A stretch of DNA of 54,297 bases. It comes from Bacillota bacterium (GTDB lineage Bacteria > Bacillota > Desulfotomaculia > Desulfotomaculales > Pelotomaculaceae). The DNA lies in contig JAKPTB010000148.1 of assembly GCA_029555205.1 (NCBI GenBank), positions 1 through 54,297 on the forward strand. Direction: 5' to 3'. Positions 8,849 through 17,821 of this stretch are shown here, in pieces (position 1 is the stretch's first letter; every line of letters begins with the position of its first letter). The position numbers and the translations under genes are program-made. The notes beneath the pieces are model-generated. The model was not told the origin of the DNA. It worked only from the letters and a program-made list of their open reading frames with translations, and searched no databases.

Positions 8849-9011
8849 GGGAAATTCCTTTCTGTAATTTGCTTTTTCTTTCCCTATATTTTGCCTATAT
8901 AATTCTGCACTCAAACGGTAATTCCTGTTCAGCTGCTACCGGAACCGCACCTGTTCAAAAGGGAATAAGATTTTACAGGTAAGGTCAAGCTAAGCTCTGG
9001 AGGTGTTCAAA

Positions 9012-9197
9012 TTGCCGGACCAGGCTCCAAAACCGAAAAAAGCCAGTAAGATTCACGAGCCGCTCAGTTCCTTCTACCCGCCCCCCTTTAAAGTAAGGGA
9101 ACCGGTTCTCCAAAATTATGCCCCGGATTATTACGGGCATGGGGCTGTTTATGTAGAAAATGAAGACAAAGGCCCGCCGGAAAAACCTCATTCTTAA
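9012..9197 (+). CDS. Small proline-rich hypothetical protein
   Basis: A 61-codon ORF starting at TTG 9012, eight bases after GGAGG. It is hydrophilic and rich in proline, tyrosine and lysine, with YPPPFK in the middle and an acidic C-terminus. It is divergent from dnaX. I do not recognise a family. The start and strong ribosome binding site are the main support; a GTG at 9003 in the same frame overlaps the ribosome site and is less likely. It could be a chance ORF. Confidence 0.45.
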   Translation: MPDQAPKPKKASKIHEPLSSFYPPPFKVREPVLQNYAPDYYGHGAVYVENEDKGPPEKPHS

Positions 9198-9235
9198 GAA
9201 CCCTGCTGACACAGTCGTTCATTTTCCGGGAACCC

Positions 9236-9270
9236 AAAAAACCGCCTTCCCCATTGCCGGGAGGCGGTTT
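9236..9270 (-). terminator. Terminator after the SRP RNA
   Basis: On the minus strand a stem beginning AACCGCCT pairs across a short loop with AGGCGGTT and runs into six T. It lies directly beyond the 3' end of the SRP RNA. Confidence 0.8.
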
Positions 9271-9279
9271 AAATTTAGA

Positions 9280-9548
9280 GGCCGTGCACCTGCCTTCGAA
9301 TATGAACTTCCGGGCGGTATACCTGCAGGTAGCTCAGACCAGGCACCCTCGCGGCACCCGGGGTTTTTCCCTTAGTGCTGCTTCCGTCAGGACCTGACAC
9401 GGTTCAAGAAGCCCCGTCGCACGAGACCCGATCCTCAACGCCCCTTACAGGCTCCGGACCCCACAAGCTAAACCCTGGGGCAGGAATTCAACCCCGCTAC
9501 AGCGGTTTGCGGGTACAGGGCACCGCTACCTCCCCGTCTAGCACGGCC
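9280..9548 (-). ncRNA. ffs: Signal recognition particle RNA (large bacterial type)
   Basis: About 269 bases, the size of the Bacillus-type SRP RNA with an Alu domain. The 5' region carries the GGGGAGGTAGCGGTGCCCTG-type Alu segment and the 3' half the conserved domain IV (GTCAGGTCCTGACGGAAGCA). Ends were set from complementary GGCCGTGC / GCACGGCC at 9541-9548 and 9280-9287, so they are good to within a few bases. Its place beside dnaX is common in Firmicutes. It may be transcribed together with tRNA-Ser(GGA) upstream. Confidence 0.92.
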
Positions 9549-9607
9549 AAAGTATTTCTCCAAAAGCAATTAAATTTTCCTTAAAAAAACAATTCCCGAT
9601 AATAAAA

Positions 9608-9697
9608 TGGCGGAGAGAGTGAGATTCGAACTCACGAGACGGTTACCCGTCCACACGCTCTCCAGGCGTGCGCCTTCATCCACTCGGCCATCTCTCC
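9608..9697 (-). tRNA. tRNA-Ser (anticodon GGA)
   Basis: A 90-base class II tRNA with long variable arm, encoded CCA, GTTCGAATC T-loop and anticodon loop CTGGAGA. The acceptor stem GGAGAGA pairs with TCTCTCC. Confidence 0.96.
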
Positions 9698-9805
9698 GTG
9701 CACTACTTAGCTTGCAGGCACAACACAGGACATTGCTCCCTGTTCATGCGCCCGTCCAGTTTTCTTAATGATTGTATAAACAAGCTTAAAAACTGTGCGT
9801 AGATT

Positions 9806-9834
9806 ATTATACATGGTCTTAGGGTGAAATGCAA
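9806..9834 (-). promoter_or_regulatory. Promoter for tRNA-Ser(GGA) and perhaps SRP RNA
   Basis: On the minus strand TTGCAT (9834-9829) and TATAAT (9811-9806) are 17 bases apart, about 110 bases before the tRNA. Confidence 0.6.
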
Positions 9835-10063
9835 GCACTTTACCCCGGGTAAACCACCCGGCAGGCACACCTGCAACGGAGAACAGCGTTTCACTATGCC
9901 CGGGGCCTGCTTATACTGCCTGCCTTACCGTTAGCGGGCACGGCGGCTAGAACCCAAAAGTTAAACCAGACTAAAGACGGATCTGTCCCCCAAGGGCCTT
10001 TTCCTGCCGTCCGGACAAAACCTGAGAGCTTACACGGGGAAATGTACTGGGGGAGTCCTGCTC
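9835..10063. other. Gap between the tRNA-Ser promoter and the M48 gene
   Basis: Apart from the promoter, the 366 bases between tRNA-Ser(GGA) and the protease hold nothing I can support. A 63-codon minus-strand ORF there has no ribosome site. Confidence 0.5.
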
Positions 10064-11296
10064 CTACCGGCAGGCTTGAGCGCCGGCCTGCAGGATCTGC
10101 TCAATACGGCTCACCGCAGGCGGGTGACTGTAGCTGAACCAGCGGATAAAGGGGGCAGGCGCGACATCGGACAGGTTTTTGGCAGCCAGATCCTGCTGCA
10201 GGCGGACAGCGCCCTCCACATCCCCGGTGAGCATTACCGCAACCCGGTCGGCCTCCCGTTCCATTCCCCGGGAAAAATAATTCTGCAGCGGTGTTCCGGC
10301 AAAGGAAACCAGGAGGAAAAACAACAGGATCACCGCCCAGGCGCCGGGTGGATAACGGCCTAATACCAGCGGGACGGTAGAACGCAGGGTTAAAAACAGA
10401 AGGCCCCAGAGAGCGAAGCTGCCCAGAGCGCCCAGAGCCAGTCCCCGCACAATGTGTCCCTGACTCCAGTGGGCCATTTCGTGGGCCACCACCGCCCGCA
10501 CCTGGTCCGGGGGATAGTCCCGCAGCAGCGTATCATACAGCACAATTCGCCGGGTCCCTCCCAGGCCGGCAAAGTAGGCGTTGGCCCGGTTGGTGCGGCG
10601 GCTGGCATCCATGACCAGCACCTGGTCCACCGGTAACCCGGCTTTTTGGGAAAGCTCCTGGACCATCGAGACCACTGCGGGATCCGCAGCCGGCTCAAAA
10701 CGGTTAAAAAGGGGAGCAACCAGAACCGGCCAGAGGTAGCTTTCAATGACCAGCCAGGCCGAAAAAAGCACTGCCCCGGCCAGCCACCAGGTGCCGGGCC
10801 AGCGGCCCATAACCTGGAAAAGAATGACCACCCCTGCAGCGCCAAGGACCAGCCGGAGCCCGGCGCTTCTGACATAATCGGAGCACCAGGAGGCAAGACT
10901 CTGGGTTGAGAACCCCCACTGGTGCTGCCAGACATAGCTGCTGAAAAAGTTGAAGGGAAGTTCCAGCACAAGCAGCGCCAGCCAGAGGGCCAGAAAAAAC
11001 AGCAGCAGGCTTGCTGTATAGTTGCCTCCCGCAGCCTGTTCCGACCAGCGGGACAGTGCCGCCGCCCGGCCGGTGAATACCAGCCACAGCAAAAAGACCG
11101 CCTGGCTAAAAAAGCCGCCGATAAACACCAGCCGCAGCATCTTATTATATTGCCGTCCCAGCTCTACCTGGCCGGCACTGAAATACTGCCAGGTTTCCGG
11201 AGCCACCCGCCCCGGAAACAGGGTAAACCACAAATAAAGCAGGCTGAAGGCGCCGGCAAGCAGAATCAGGACCGGCCAGATAACATTTAGACGCAA
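10064..11296 (-). CDS. M48-family membrane metalloprotease (Ste24/HtpX-like)
   Basis: From TTG 11296 the product has 410 residues; GGAGGGG about 9 bases upstream decides this start over an in-frame TTG at 11339-11341. The N-terminal half contains several membrane segments. The zinc-binding HEMAH is at 272-276 and the third ligand lies in EREADR further on, with two more hydrophobic segments between. The layout matches CAAX-protease-like Ste24 enzymes, which cleave membrane-associated proteins. It stands alone between the tRNA-Ser block and a response regulator. Confidence 0.9.
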   Translation of the reverse strand: MRLNVIWPVLILLAGAFSLLYLWFTLFPGRVAPETWQYFSAGQVELGRQYNKMLRLVFIGGFFSQAVFLLWLVFTGRAAALSRWSEQAAGGNYTASLLLFFLALWLALLVLELPFNFFSSYVWQHQWGFSTQSLASWCSDYVRSAGLRLVLGAAGVVILFQVMGRWPGTWWLAGAVLFSAWLVIESYLWPVLVAPLFNRFEPAADPAVVSMVQELSQKAGLPVDQVLVMDASRRTNRANAYFAGLGGTRRIVLYDTLLRDYPPDQVRAVVAHEMAHWSQGHIVRGLALGALGSFALWGLLFLTLRSTVPLVLGRYPPGAWAVILLFFLLVSFAGTPLQNYFSRGMEREADRVAVMLTGDVEGAVRLQQDLAAKNLSDVAPAPFIRWFSYSHPPAVSRIEQILQAGAQACR

Positions 11297-12030
11297 CAGC
11301 TTGACCCCTCCGTTTTTCCAAGGCTCCAGGCCTGTCTCCAATCTAAACTATTCTATCCGGGAATAAAATATACAGCTGTTTTTTTAACCGGTCCGCCCAT
11401 GGGCAGCTCCATGCAAAGGGAGAAGGCCCTTTAGCCTTCTCCCTGAATAAAGCAACCATCCCTACAGTTTAGCTGTTCCCCAATGAGTGATCTGTTCATA
11501 ACTCTTGCTGATGAACCTGTTCAAAACCAGCTTCCAGCTGGAACCACTGTAAAAGGCTACTTCTAATCCTCCTCGATCCGAATCGGAAACCCTTTTTGGT
11601 TGCTTCAAACCACAATGCTAAAACATAACTTGAATTGAACCGGAGACTAAAAAACACTACCCTGAAGACTTGTTACTGCTTGCATCAAAACCGAAATACA
11701 CGTTCGACGGCCCTGCAATACATAAACCCAAGTCACTGTAAGGATGGTGCTTAGTTATAGTTTAGCACTGTTTAATCTCATTTACAAGACCCTTCAAAAA
11801 ATAAGTACTAACCAAATCTTACCTTTCGGCCGCCTTATTTCAGGCATCTTCCAGGAGCAGCTGAATCCTGTCGAGCCTATCCCTGGCCCTAACCCCCCTC
11901 TCTAACAAAAAATGACAATTTTCAGGGGGTAGGGCGTAGTATACTAAATTATAGTGAAGTTGTCCAATACATAGTTTCATTAACTCAAGCACAATAGACC
12001 AGCTAAAAACACAATAAAGGAGGCACTCCA
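11297..12030. other. Long gap with one strong hairpin
   Basis: Nearly 700 bases without a supportable gene. An 11-bp perfect hairpin at 11417-11427/11434-11444 has a six-base loop but no T-run on either side. Smaller dyads (CCAGCT-TCC-AGCTGG near 11530, TCCGAATCGGA near 11577) are visible. A 65-codon minus ORF at 11840-12037 overlaps the next gene's ribosome site and is rejected. Confidence 0.5.
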
Positions 12031-12462
12031 ATGGCACGTGTTTTGGTTATAGTAGACGAACCAAATATTTCCCTGGTTTTGAAGATTGCCATCAGCGAAG
12101 AGGGGCATGAGGTCCTCACGGCGTCAAACGGCCGGGCCGGACTGGAACTGCTGGATCAGACGCCCGCGCCTGATATTGTTTTTGTGGATCTTTGCCTGCC
12201 CGGTTTAAGCGGTAGCGTTGTGGCCGAAACAATACATGCCGACAAAAGGCTGCGGGACATTCCTGTTGTGATTATTACGGGCTCCATACCAAATTCCGAT
12301 AATTTTCCCCCGCCGGAGTGCTACCGGGCTCTAATCAGCAAACCCTTTGATTTAATGCTCGTTCTTGATCTAATCGAAAAATTAACGGTCCCTGCAAAAG
12401 AAAACCCGGCTGCTCTTTGCCCGCCGGTCTATCTTGCAGGTACTTTAACTTGTCTGATTTGA
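12031..12462 (+). CDS. Single-domain response regulator
   Basis: A 143-residue CheY-like receiver domain with no output domain. Acidic residues D9-E10, phospho-acceptor D53 in FVDLCLPG, threonine in VVIITG and K104 in SKPF are all present. The C-terminal 25 residues are non-conserved. The ATG follows AAAGGAGG. No histidine kinase is adjacent; the kinase at 51407 is far away. Such proteins relay phosphate or bind a partner such as a phosphatase or diguanylate cyclase. Confidence 0.88.
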   Translation: MARVLVIVDEPNISLVLKIAISEEGHEVLTASNGRAGLELLDQTPAPDIVFVDLCLPGLSGSVVAETIHADKRLRDIPVVIITGSIPNSDNFPPPECYRALISKPFDLMLVLDLIEKLTVPAKENPAALCPPVYLAGTLTCLI

Positions 12463-12599
12463 ACAAATGTTCCATAACAGAACGAGATCAGCCATCTTAC
12501 CCTGTCACGGGCAAAACACTTTTCTTAATATGGAGTGGCTTTCACTCCACTGGCAGGTGATACGTATCCCTGTTTCTTTCCAACAGCAACCCTTTTATT

Positions 12600-13229
12600 T
12601 TAATAGCAGGTTATTTTAAAGCCCCTGCTCTTCATGGCGGCCAGCAGCGGGGAGGCATCGGATGTTTCTATGCGCAGCTTGATCCGGGCCTCTTCATTGT
12701 CCTTGACAAAATAAATAACACCTTTAACCGGAGCGTTGAAATCATTCAGCAACTGGGTAATTTCAGCAAACAGTCCGGACCGGTCCCTTGATTCAATGAC
12801 CAGCCTGAGTCCGGACTTGCCGTAGCCGAAATATTTGATCAGGGCGTCAAAGATGTCGGTAACAGTGATAATCCCTACCAGTTTTTCCCCCACTACAACC
12901 GGGGCGCTGCCGATCTTGTGTTCCCTCATATACAGGGCAGCCTCTTCAATAGTCGTATCCGGTGTAACCGTAAGCGGAAACTTGACCATAACTTCAGAAA
13001 CTTTCATATTGGCCAGAAAGTATTGCCTTTCAAAAGCGCCCAGGGATGTCGCGGGGGATGGAGATACTTTAAGCAGTTGCTTTTCTGTAACCAGACCTGC
13101 CAGCTTTTCACCCTCTACCACCGGCAGTTGGCGGATTTGATTTTTCTGGAGGATCTCCAAAGCTGTGGCTATGGGCGTATCCTTGTTAACTGTCAGAAGC
13201 GATTTTTTCATGTAATCGCATACAAACAA
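12600..13229 (-). CDS. CBS-pair protein with C-terminal ACT-like domain
   Basis: A 209-residue cytoplasmic protein: two CBS motifs (residues about 5-55 and 78-132, with MREHKIGSAPVV in the second) followed by an ACT-like fold (about 140-208). CBS pairs bind adenine nucleotides and ACT domains bind small ligands, so this is probably a sensor of energy or amino-acid status; AcuB has a similar design. It starts at TTG 13229 after GGGAGGG. It lies just downstream of the phosphatase/hydrogenase set on the same strand, about 200 bases away. Confidence 0.85.
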   Translation of the reverse strand: MFVCDYMKKSLLTVNKDTPIATALEILQKNQIRQLPVVEGEKLAGLVTEKQLLKVSPSPATSLGAFERQYFLANMKVSEVMVKFPLTVTPDTTIEEAALYMREHKIGSAPVVVGEKLVGIITVTDIFDALIKYFGYGKSGLRLVIESRDRSGLFAEITQLLNDFNAPVKGVIYFVKDNEEARIKLRIETSDASPLLAAMKSRGFKITCY

Positions 13230-13425
13230 GGTCGTACCCTCCCTTTTCTTAATTCAAGAAACAGACAGGCTGTTTCCGGCACGCGGTAACAAGACCTAAA
13301 TTTAAGCAACGTATGTTTTGCAACAATATTACTGCTCCTCACCCCGGCAACGCCGTCCCGGGGTTTGAATGTAAAATACTTTCCACCCTGTTTCTGGTTC
13401 CATATGCTAAATAACGCCTGTTGCT

Positions 13426-14583
13426 TTAGAGATACTCAATGGTAACCCTTTTGCCCATGCCCATCAGCGTTTCGGCAATATCCCGGACCGTTTGGTTCTT
13501 CAGGACACAGGAAACCGGAAACCCCGGGTAATTAAAAGTTTGGTTTATGGCCAGGCCAACGATGAAATGGATTTCGTCCGCCTTGAGCAGTTCAGCGGTG
13601 AGCTGGCCCGCGCCATCCCGGATCCCCTCAAGATGCCTTAGTTTGACACCCTTTTTAAGATATTGCAGGGTATAGTAAATGGTTATGGCGCCCTCGGTCA
13701 CAAGATCTATCCCCTCAATCTGCCCGGTGGGCGGAATTGTTTCGGACTCGCTGCCGAGGTTGACGGACACCTCCCTGTTGAGCACCCGGCTCACAAGATT
13801 GCTGGTGGTGCCCCCGCAGACCACTTTCAGACCCCCGGGGGTCATAAGTTTTTCCACAGCCAGGTGGTCGTTGGCGGGGTCGCGGGGGGGCCCGATCAGG
13901 GCGGTGAGCTTCCGTTCCTGCCGGATTTTCACCACAACAACGCTGACATCATCCCCGGGCTGGTGGTAGTATAGCTGCCTGCACTTCTGGGTGATTTCCT
14001 CCGCCCAGTCGGTGGCATCGAGGACCGGCCCCCGCGCTGCCAGCCTTTTGATGTATTTGCCGACCTCTTCCTTTCCCCAGCCGAGGTTCCAGGCACCTCC
14101 GATGCCGGCATGCAGAACACCGTCCGTAACAAGAACAAGCCAGTTGCCGTCCTGGAGACTTAAATGGGCTTCCCGGATTTTTTTATCTCCTGCGCTGCGC
14201 TCCGTCCTTTTTATAAACAACAAAGATTCTTTATAACCAAGGTAGGACGGGGGATTGTCAAATTCAGCCAGGTAGGCCTGTCCGTCATTAAACACCTGCA
14301 GGATTGAAAAGGTGCTGTAAGCCAGGTTCCTCACCTTGTCAACCGGCAGGGTTTCAGCCATGGTCTCGATCACCTCATCGATATGACAGCCCATCTTGAG
14401 CATTGTGGCGGCGGTTTTGGCAGTAATCCTGGAAAGGATATTCGCTTTGACCCCGCTGGCCAGGCCATCCGCCAGGACAACGATGGAAGAATCGTCGCTT
14501 TCCAGGACTTCAATAGAATCGCCGCAAAGCTCTTCCCCCTTTTTATTCAGCTGTGAGTAGCCAATATCCAGATGCAAGGACAT
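13426..14583 (-). CDS. SpoIIE-type (PP2C-like) protein phosphatase
   Basis: A 385-residue protein. Residues 1-215 resemble the SpoIIE/PP2C catalytic core, with VVLADGLASG (metal-binding aspartate), LVTDGV and PGDDVSVVVV motifs. The C-terminal 165 residues form a separate domain with GGTTSNLVSR and EGAITIYYTL that I do not recognise. The family dephosphorylates serine/threonine, often on anti-sigma-factor antagonists. It follows a sensory-hydrogenase-like gene by 46 bases, an association reported for group C [FeFe] hydrogenases, and so is likely the output of a redox or H2 signal. Confidence 0.85.
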   Translation of the reverse strand: MSLHLDIGYSQLNKKGEELCGDSIEVLESDDSSIVVLADGLASGVKANILSRITAKTAATMLKMGCHIDEVIETMAETLPVDKVRNLAYSTFSILQVFNDGQAYLAEFDNPPSYLGYKESLLFIKRTERSAGDKKIREAHLSLQDGNWLVLVTDGVLHAGIGGAWNLGWGKEEVGKYIKRLAARGPVLDATDWAEEITQKCRQLYYHQPGDDVSVVVVKIRQERKLTALIGPPRDPANDHLAVEKLMTPGGLKVVCGGTTSNLVSRVLNREVSVNLGSESETIPPTGQIEGIDLVTEGAITIYYTLQYLKKGVKLRHLEGIRDGAGQLTAELLKADEIHFIVGLAINQTFNYPGFPVSCVLKNQTVRDIAETLMGMGKRVTIEYL

Positions 14584-14629
14584 GCTCCCCGCCCCTTCGT
14601 TATTCCTGCTTAAAACTTTAATCAGTCAG

Positions 14630-16336
14630 TTATTCCTGCATTACTTTAATCAGCTTGCTTAAAAGAGCCTTGGTTTCCGCGGTGGTTTCCCCCAGAAGGC
14701 CGGCAATTACCTGGGCCACCGTCATTTGCTTCTTAATTACTTCCCTGGCCCGGTTAATGGTCTGGGTTTTGACCAGCTCCAGTTCTTCCCGCTGCTTGAG
14801 CTCGTTGGTGATATCGATAAAGATACCTACAACCCGGTTGTCCAGGGGGAAAATCAAATGTCGTGTAATAAGAGGGTTTTTCAAATAACAGGCCTCTGTT
14901 TTAACCATTCTTTTCTCCCGGATTACCCGCTGAAATTCAGCCGGATCCATTAAACTGTCCAGATTTTCGCCGGTAACTTTCCCCTTGCAGGCAAACATCT
15001 TCCGGGCTGCAGGGTTAATCTCAATTATATTTAAATCTTCGTCCGTGATGATCACACCGTCCGGCATTGCCCGTAAAACCATGTTCGAGATGGATTCCGC
15101 GCGCTTTCGCATATAAGGTATGCACATTTGAGGCTCGGCGTTGCCCTGGAAAACAGCCACCGCCTTTTCCTGACAGGAGCCGAAACCGCAGGCCCCGCAG
15201 TTCAGTTCATCCTCCGGTAAAAACTTATCGGTGAGAGCCAGGATCTTCTTGATTTGTTCCGGGGTAGGCACCGGCAGGTCCTGTTTGCGGTTTATAAAGG
15301 TGCGGTACAGTTCAGCCGCAGGTAGCGAGGGCCGCCGGGAAGGCTGGTCAGCGGGCCCGGAACTGGTGTAAAAATCCAGGAGCCTCTGTTTCTTGAAATA
15401 AACATCCTCTTCCGTAACCCGGTAAGGTCCGCCCAGGCAACCGCCGTCGCAGGCCAGTAATTCCATAAATCTCGGCCTTTTGTGAGCAGAACCGCCGGAT
15501 AAGTTTTTCAGCAGTTCAATGCAGTTTTCCAGACCCGTGATGGTCATAACGCTTTCATCCATAATGTCCGTGCTGAGGGAGGAAGCCAGCAACTGCCCCC
15601 CTTCTGCTGGAAAGAGGCGGGCCGGCCCCGGGTTATAACCGTCAAATCCCGTATCGGGTATTTGTTCGAAATCAATTCCGGCCTGGACGGCCCAGTCCCA
15701 GAGTTCCTTAAAGCCCAGTACATAATCCACCACACCCTGGACCGCGTCGGACTGCGCCTCTCCTTTTTTCCCGATGCAGGGTCCGATGAAGACCACAACA
15801 CTTTCAGGAAACTGTTTTTTCAGGAGCCGGCCGTGGGCGATCATGGGTGACACAAGCCTGGACAGATAAGGAATTAAGTGCGGGTAGTGGCGCTCCACCA
15901 GGTTTACAACCACCGGACAGGCGCTGGAGATAGTTGGACCGGCTGGATTTTCCCGGAGGTATTCCAGACAAATCAACTCCGCCCCTACAGCCGTTTGGCC
16001 TACATAGGAAAAGCCCAGCTGCCTGAGCAGTCCCGGAATCTTTCCGGTTAAGTCCTGTGGAATGTGCGCCGCGAAAGAAGGCGCGATACTGGCAGCTACA
16101 AAAATGGTCGGGTCGGCTATAATTCTTTTCACGTCCTCCAGACAACTCTTGACAACCTTTGCCTTTTGCGGACAAATCACCGTGCACATCCCGTCCTGGA
16201 TGCAGCTTTCCTCAATCACCCGGGCGTGCATCTGGTTCTGGTGCCCGGATTGAATAGAGATGGCCTTGACCTGGCACGTCCGGACACACTTATAGCAGTC
16301 ACGGCACTTTGCTTCGTTCGTGGTAATTAAATTCAT
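14630..16336 (-). CDS. Sensory [FeFe]-hydrogenase-like protein with PAS domain (group C type)
   Basis: A 568-residue protein. N-terminal ferredoxin motifs use C11, C14, C17, C21 and C45, C51, C55. The hydrogenase domain keeps the four H-cluster cysteines: C140 in SSACP, C187 in GPCIGKK, and C296 and C300 in LLACDGGCLGG. The usual proton-relay cysteine of TSCCP is alanine (139), and the usual MPC is GPC. A four-cysteine cluster motif follows (C380, C383, C388, C405), then a PAS domain (about 415-510) and a helical tail. This matches sensory group C enzymes, not catalytic ones. It starts one base after the [2Fe-2S] ferredoxin stop. Confidence 0.88.
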   Translation of the reverse strand: MNLITTNEAKCRDCYKCVRTCQVKAISIQSGHQNQMHARVIEESCIQDGMCTVICPQKAKVVKSCLEDVKRIIADPTIFVAASIAPSFAAHIPQDLTGKIPGLLRQLGFSYVGQTAVGAELICLEYLRENPAGPTISSACPVVVNLVERHYPHLIPYLSRLVSPMIAHGRLLKKQFPESVVVFIGPCIGKKGEAQSDAVQGVVDYVLGFKELWDWAVQAGIDFEQIPDTGFDGYNPGPARLFPAEGGQLLASSLSTDIMDESVMTITGLENCIELLKNLSGGSAHKRPRFMELLACDGGCLGGPYRVTEEDVYFKKQRLLDFYTSSGPADQPSRRPSLPAAELYRTFINRKQDLPVPTPEQIKKILALTDKFLPEDELNCGACGFGSCQEKAVAVFQGNAEPQMCIPYMRKRAESISNMVLRAMPDGVIITDEDLNIIEINPAARKMFACKGKVTGENLDSLMDPAEFQRVIREKRMVKTEACYLKNPLITRHLIFPLDNRVVGIFIDITNELKQREELELVKTQTINRAREVIKKQMTVAQVIAGLLGETTAETKALLSKLIKVMQE

Positions 16337-16337
16337 C

Positions 16338-16595
16338 CTACTCCACCCCGTATACTGCCGGAATTACTTCCTTATCAAAAAGGTCACTGACGTCTTCGCA
16401 ACGGATTCCCGTAAAGATCTTGTCGCCAATTTTGACAGTGGCACCTTCATTACAGCGTTCCAGGCAGAAATTACCTTTAAGGACCACCAGATCATCCATT
16501 TTATAATGAGCAATAAGGTTTTCAAATTCTGTTATGACGTTCATGGCCCCGCGCAAAAAACAGGAACTCCCGACGCAAACCTGGATGGTTAGCAT
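16338..16595 (-). CDS. Thioredoxin-like [2Fe-2S] ferredoxin
   Basis: An 85-residue protein with C7, C12, C44 and C48, the cysteine pattern of the NuoE/HydC thioredoxin-like [2Fe-2S] fold (VGSSCFLRG and GNFCLERC). It probably passes electrons to or from the hydrogenase-like protein whose gene starts one base later. It is the first gene of the redox-signalling unit. Confidence 0.88.
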   Translation of the reverse strand: MLTIQVCVGSSCFLRGAMNVITEFENLIAHYKMDDLVVLKGNFCLERCNEGATVKIGDKIFTGIRCEDVSDLFDKEVIPAVYGVE

Positions 16596-17108
16596 AAAAA
16601 TCCCTCCAGAAAATAGCCCTGTCTGATGTATTTACTTACAGCTGATAATTTTACTTGCAATGGTAGATTTAAGGCCTTTGGATTTAGATTTATAACATCA
16701 TTTAACATCTTTTAGTTACTTTTATTAAAAATGCAAACCATTTATACTCCGGCAATGAGCTTGTGAAAAAAAGCATAAATAAAAACCTTAACCTCTTTAT
16801 TCTACAATTGTTTCGTCATAAAATAAAGAATCCCTTTTATCGAACTCAAAAGGCAATTTTGGATTAAATGCTGTTTTAGATGACTAATCTGCACATATGA
16901 TGAATGGGAATTAGATGTTATTTAATGTTCAAGCCTATGGTAAAAAATGCACATAATCAAAGGACACCGCGAAAAACGGCGCCCTTATTCAGGCAGCAAA
17001 ACCTTTGGGGGAGGCGGCTGTTCTTGCAACAGTTTTTATACAGCGCATTGACAGGAAAACAATCTCAAATATTAGGCCGTTTATAACCCCTTCTCCTTCC
17101 GGGAGGAC
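16596..17108. other. AT-rich gap
   Basis: About 510 bases separate the ferredoxin start from the DedA stop. I see no supportable gene or known motif. A dyad of GGGAGGA/TCCTCCC at about 17096-17118 spans the DedA stop codon but lacks a T-run. Confidence 0.5.
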
Positions 17109-17765
17109 CTATTTTTCCTCCCTGAACTCCTCTAGCTTCTGCCTGGCAGGTTTTTTAAGGCTGCTGAAGCTTTTATAAAAAAACCAGATGATGCCCATGA
17201 GCAGCGCAAAAACTATGACGTAGCTAACGGGACGGAAATATGGTTCAATCAAACGCCAGTTTTCACCAAGCTTGTAGCCCAAAAAGGTCAGTGCCAGATT
17301 CCAGGGGATACAGCCTATAAAAGTATAAATAAAAAACTTTGCAAAATTCATCCTGGCCAGTCCGGCAGGCAGTGATATAAAAGTCCGGATCACCGGCAGG
17401 TTGCGGGCAAAGAAAACTGTCCAGTCCCCGTAGCGGGAAAACCAGCGATCAGCTTTATCCATGTGCCCGGGGTTAATTAAAAGGTACTTGCCGTACTTCT
17501 GCAAAAGGGAACGCCCGCCGTTGGCCCCAATCCAGTAGGTAAGCACGGAACCGGCAACGTTTCCCAGCACGCCCGCGGCAGCAACGAACCAGAAATTAAA
17601 AGTGCCCACTGCCGCCAGAAAGCCGCCAAAAAGCATGATCACCTCGCTGGGCAAGGGGATACAGGCGCTTTCGATTGTCATTCCGATCAGTATGCCCCAA
17701 TAACCAAGGGTTTCGATCAAGCTGACGGCTACCCGGGCAAGCTCTTCAACCAGAGTATGTAACAT
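17109..17765 (-). CDS. DedA-family membrane protein
   Basis: A 218-residue protein with the DedA/VTT fold: about five membrane segments, the E-x-x-x-P-x-P-x-E motif (ESACIPLPSE) after the first segment and the FxRNLPVIRTFISLPAG segment with conserved arginines. DedA proteins are lipid-flipping or proton-coupled transport proteins that support envelope homeostasis. ATG 17765 is chosen over TTG 17771 because GAGGG is six bases before it. Single gene. Confidence 0.9.
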   Translation of the reverse strand: MLHTLVEELARVAVSLIETLGYWGILIGMTIESACIPLPSEVIMLFGGFLAAVGTFNFWFVAAAGVLGNVAGSVLTYWIGANGGRSLLQKYGKYLLINPGHMDKADRWFSRYGDWTVFFARNLPVIRTFISLPAGLARMNFAKFFIYTFIGCIPWNLALTFLGYKLGENWRLIEPYFRPVSYVIVFALLMGIIWFFYKSFSSLKKPARQKLEEFREEK

Positions 17766-17821
17766 CCGCAACCCTCTCTTTTACCGTTATCTATATTATC
17801 TATCATTATCATTATCTATCA

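Noticed and set aside
9703..9894. 63-codon minus-strand ORF upstream of tRNA-Ser(GGA)
   Set aside because: No ribosome site, and it covers the tRNA promoter.
11840..12037. 65-codon minus-strand ORF
   Set aside because: It overlaps the start and ribosome site of the response regulator and has no Shine-Dalgarno of its own.
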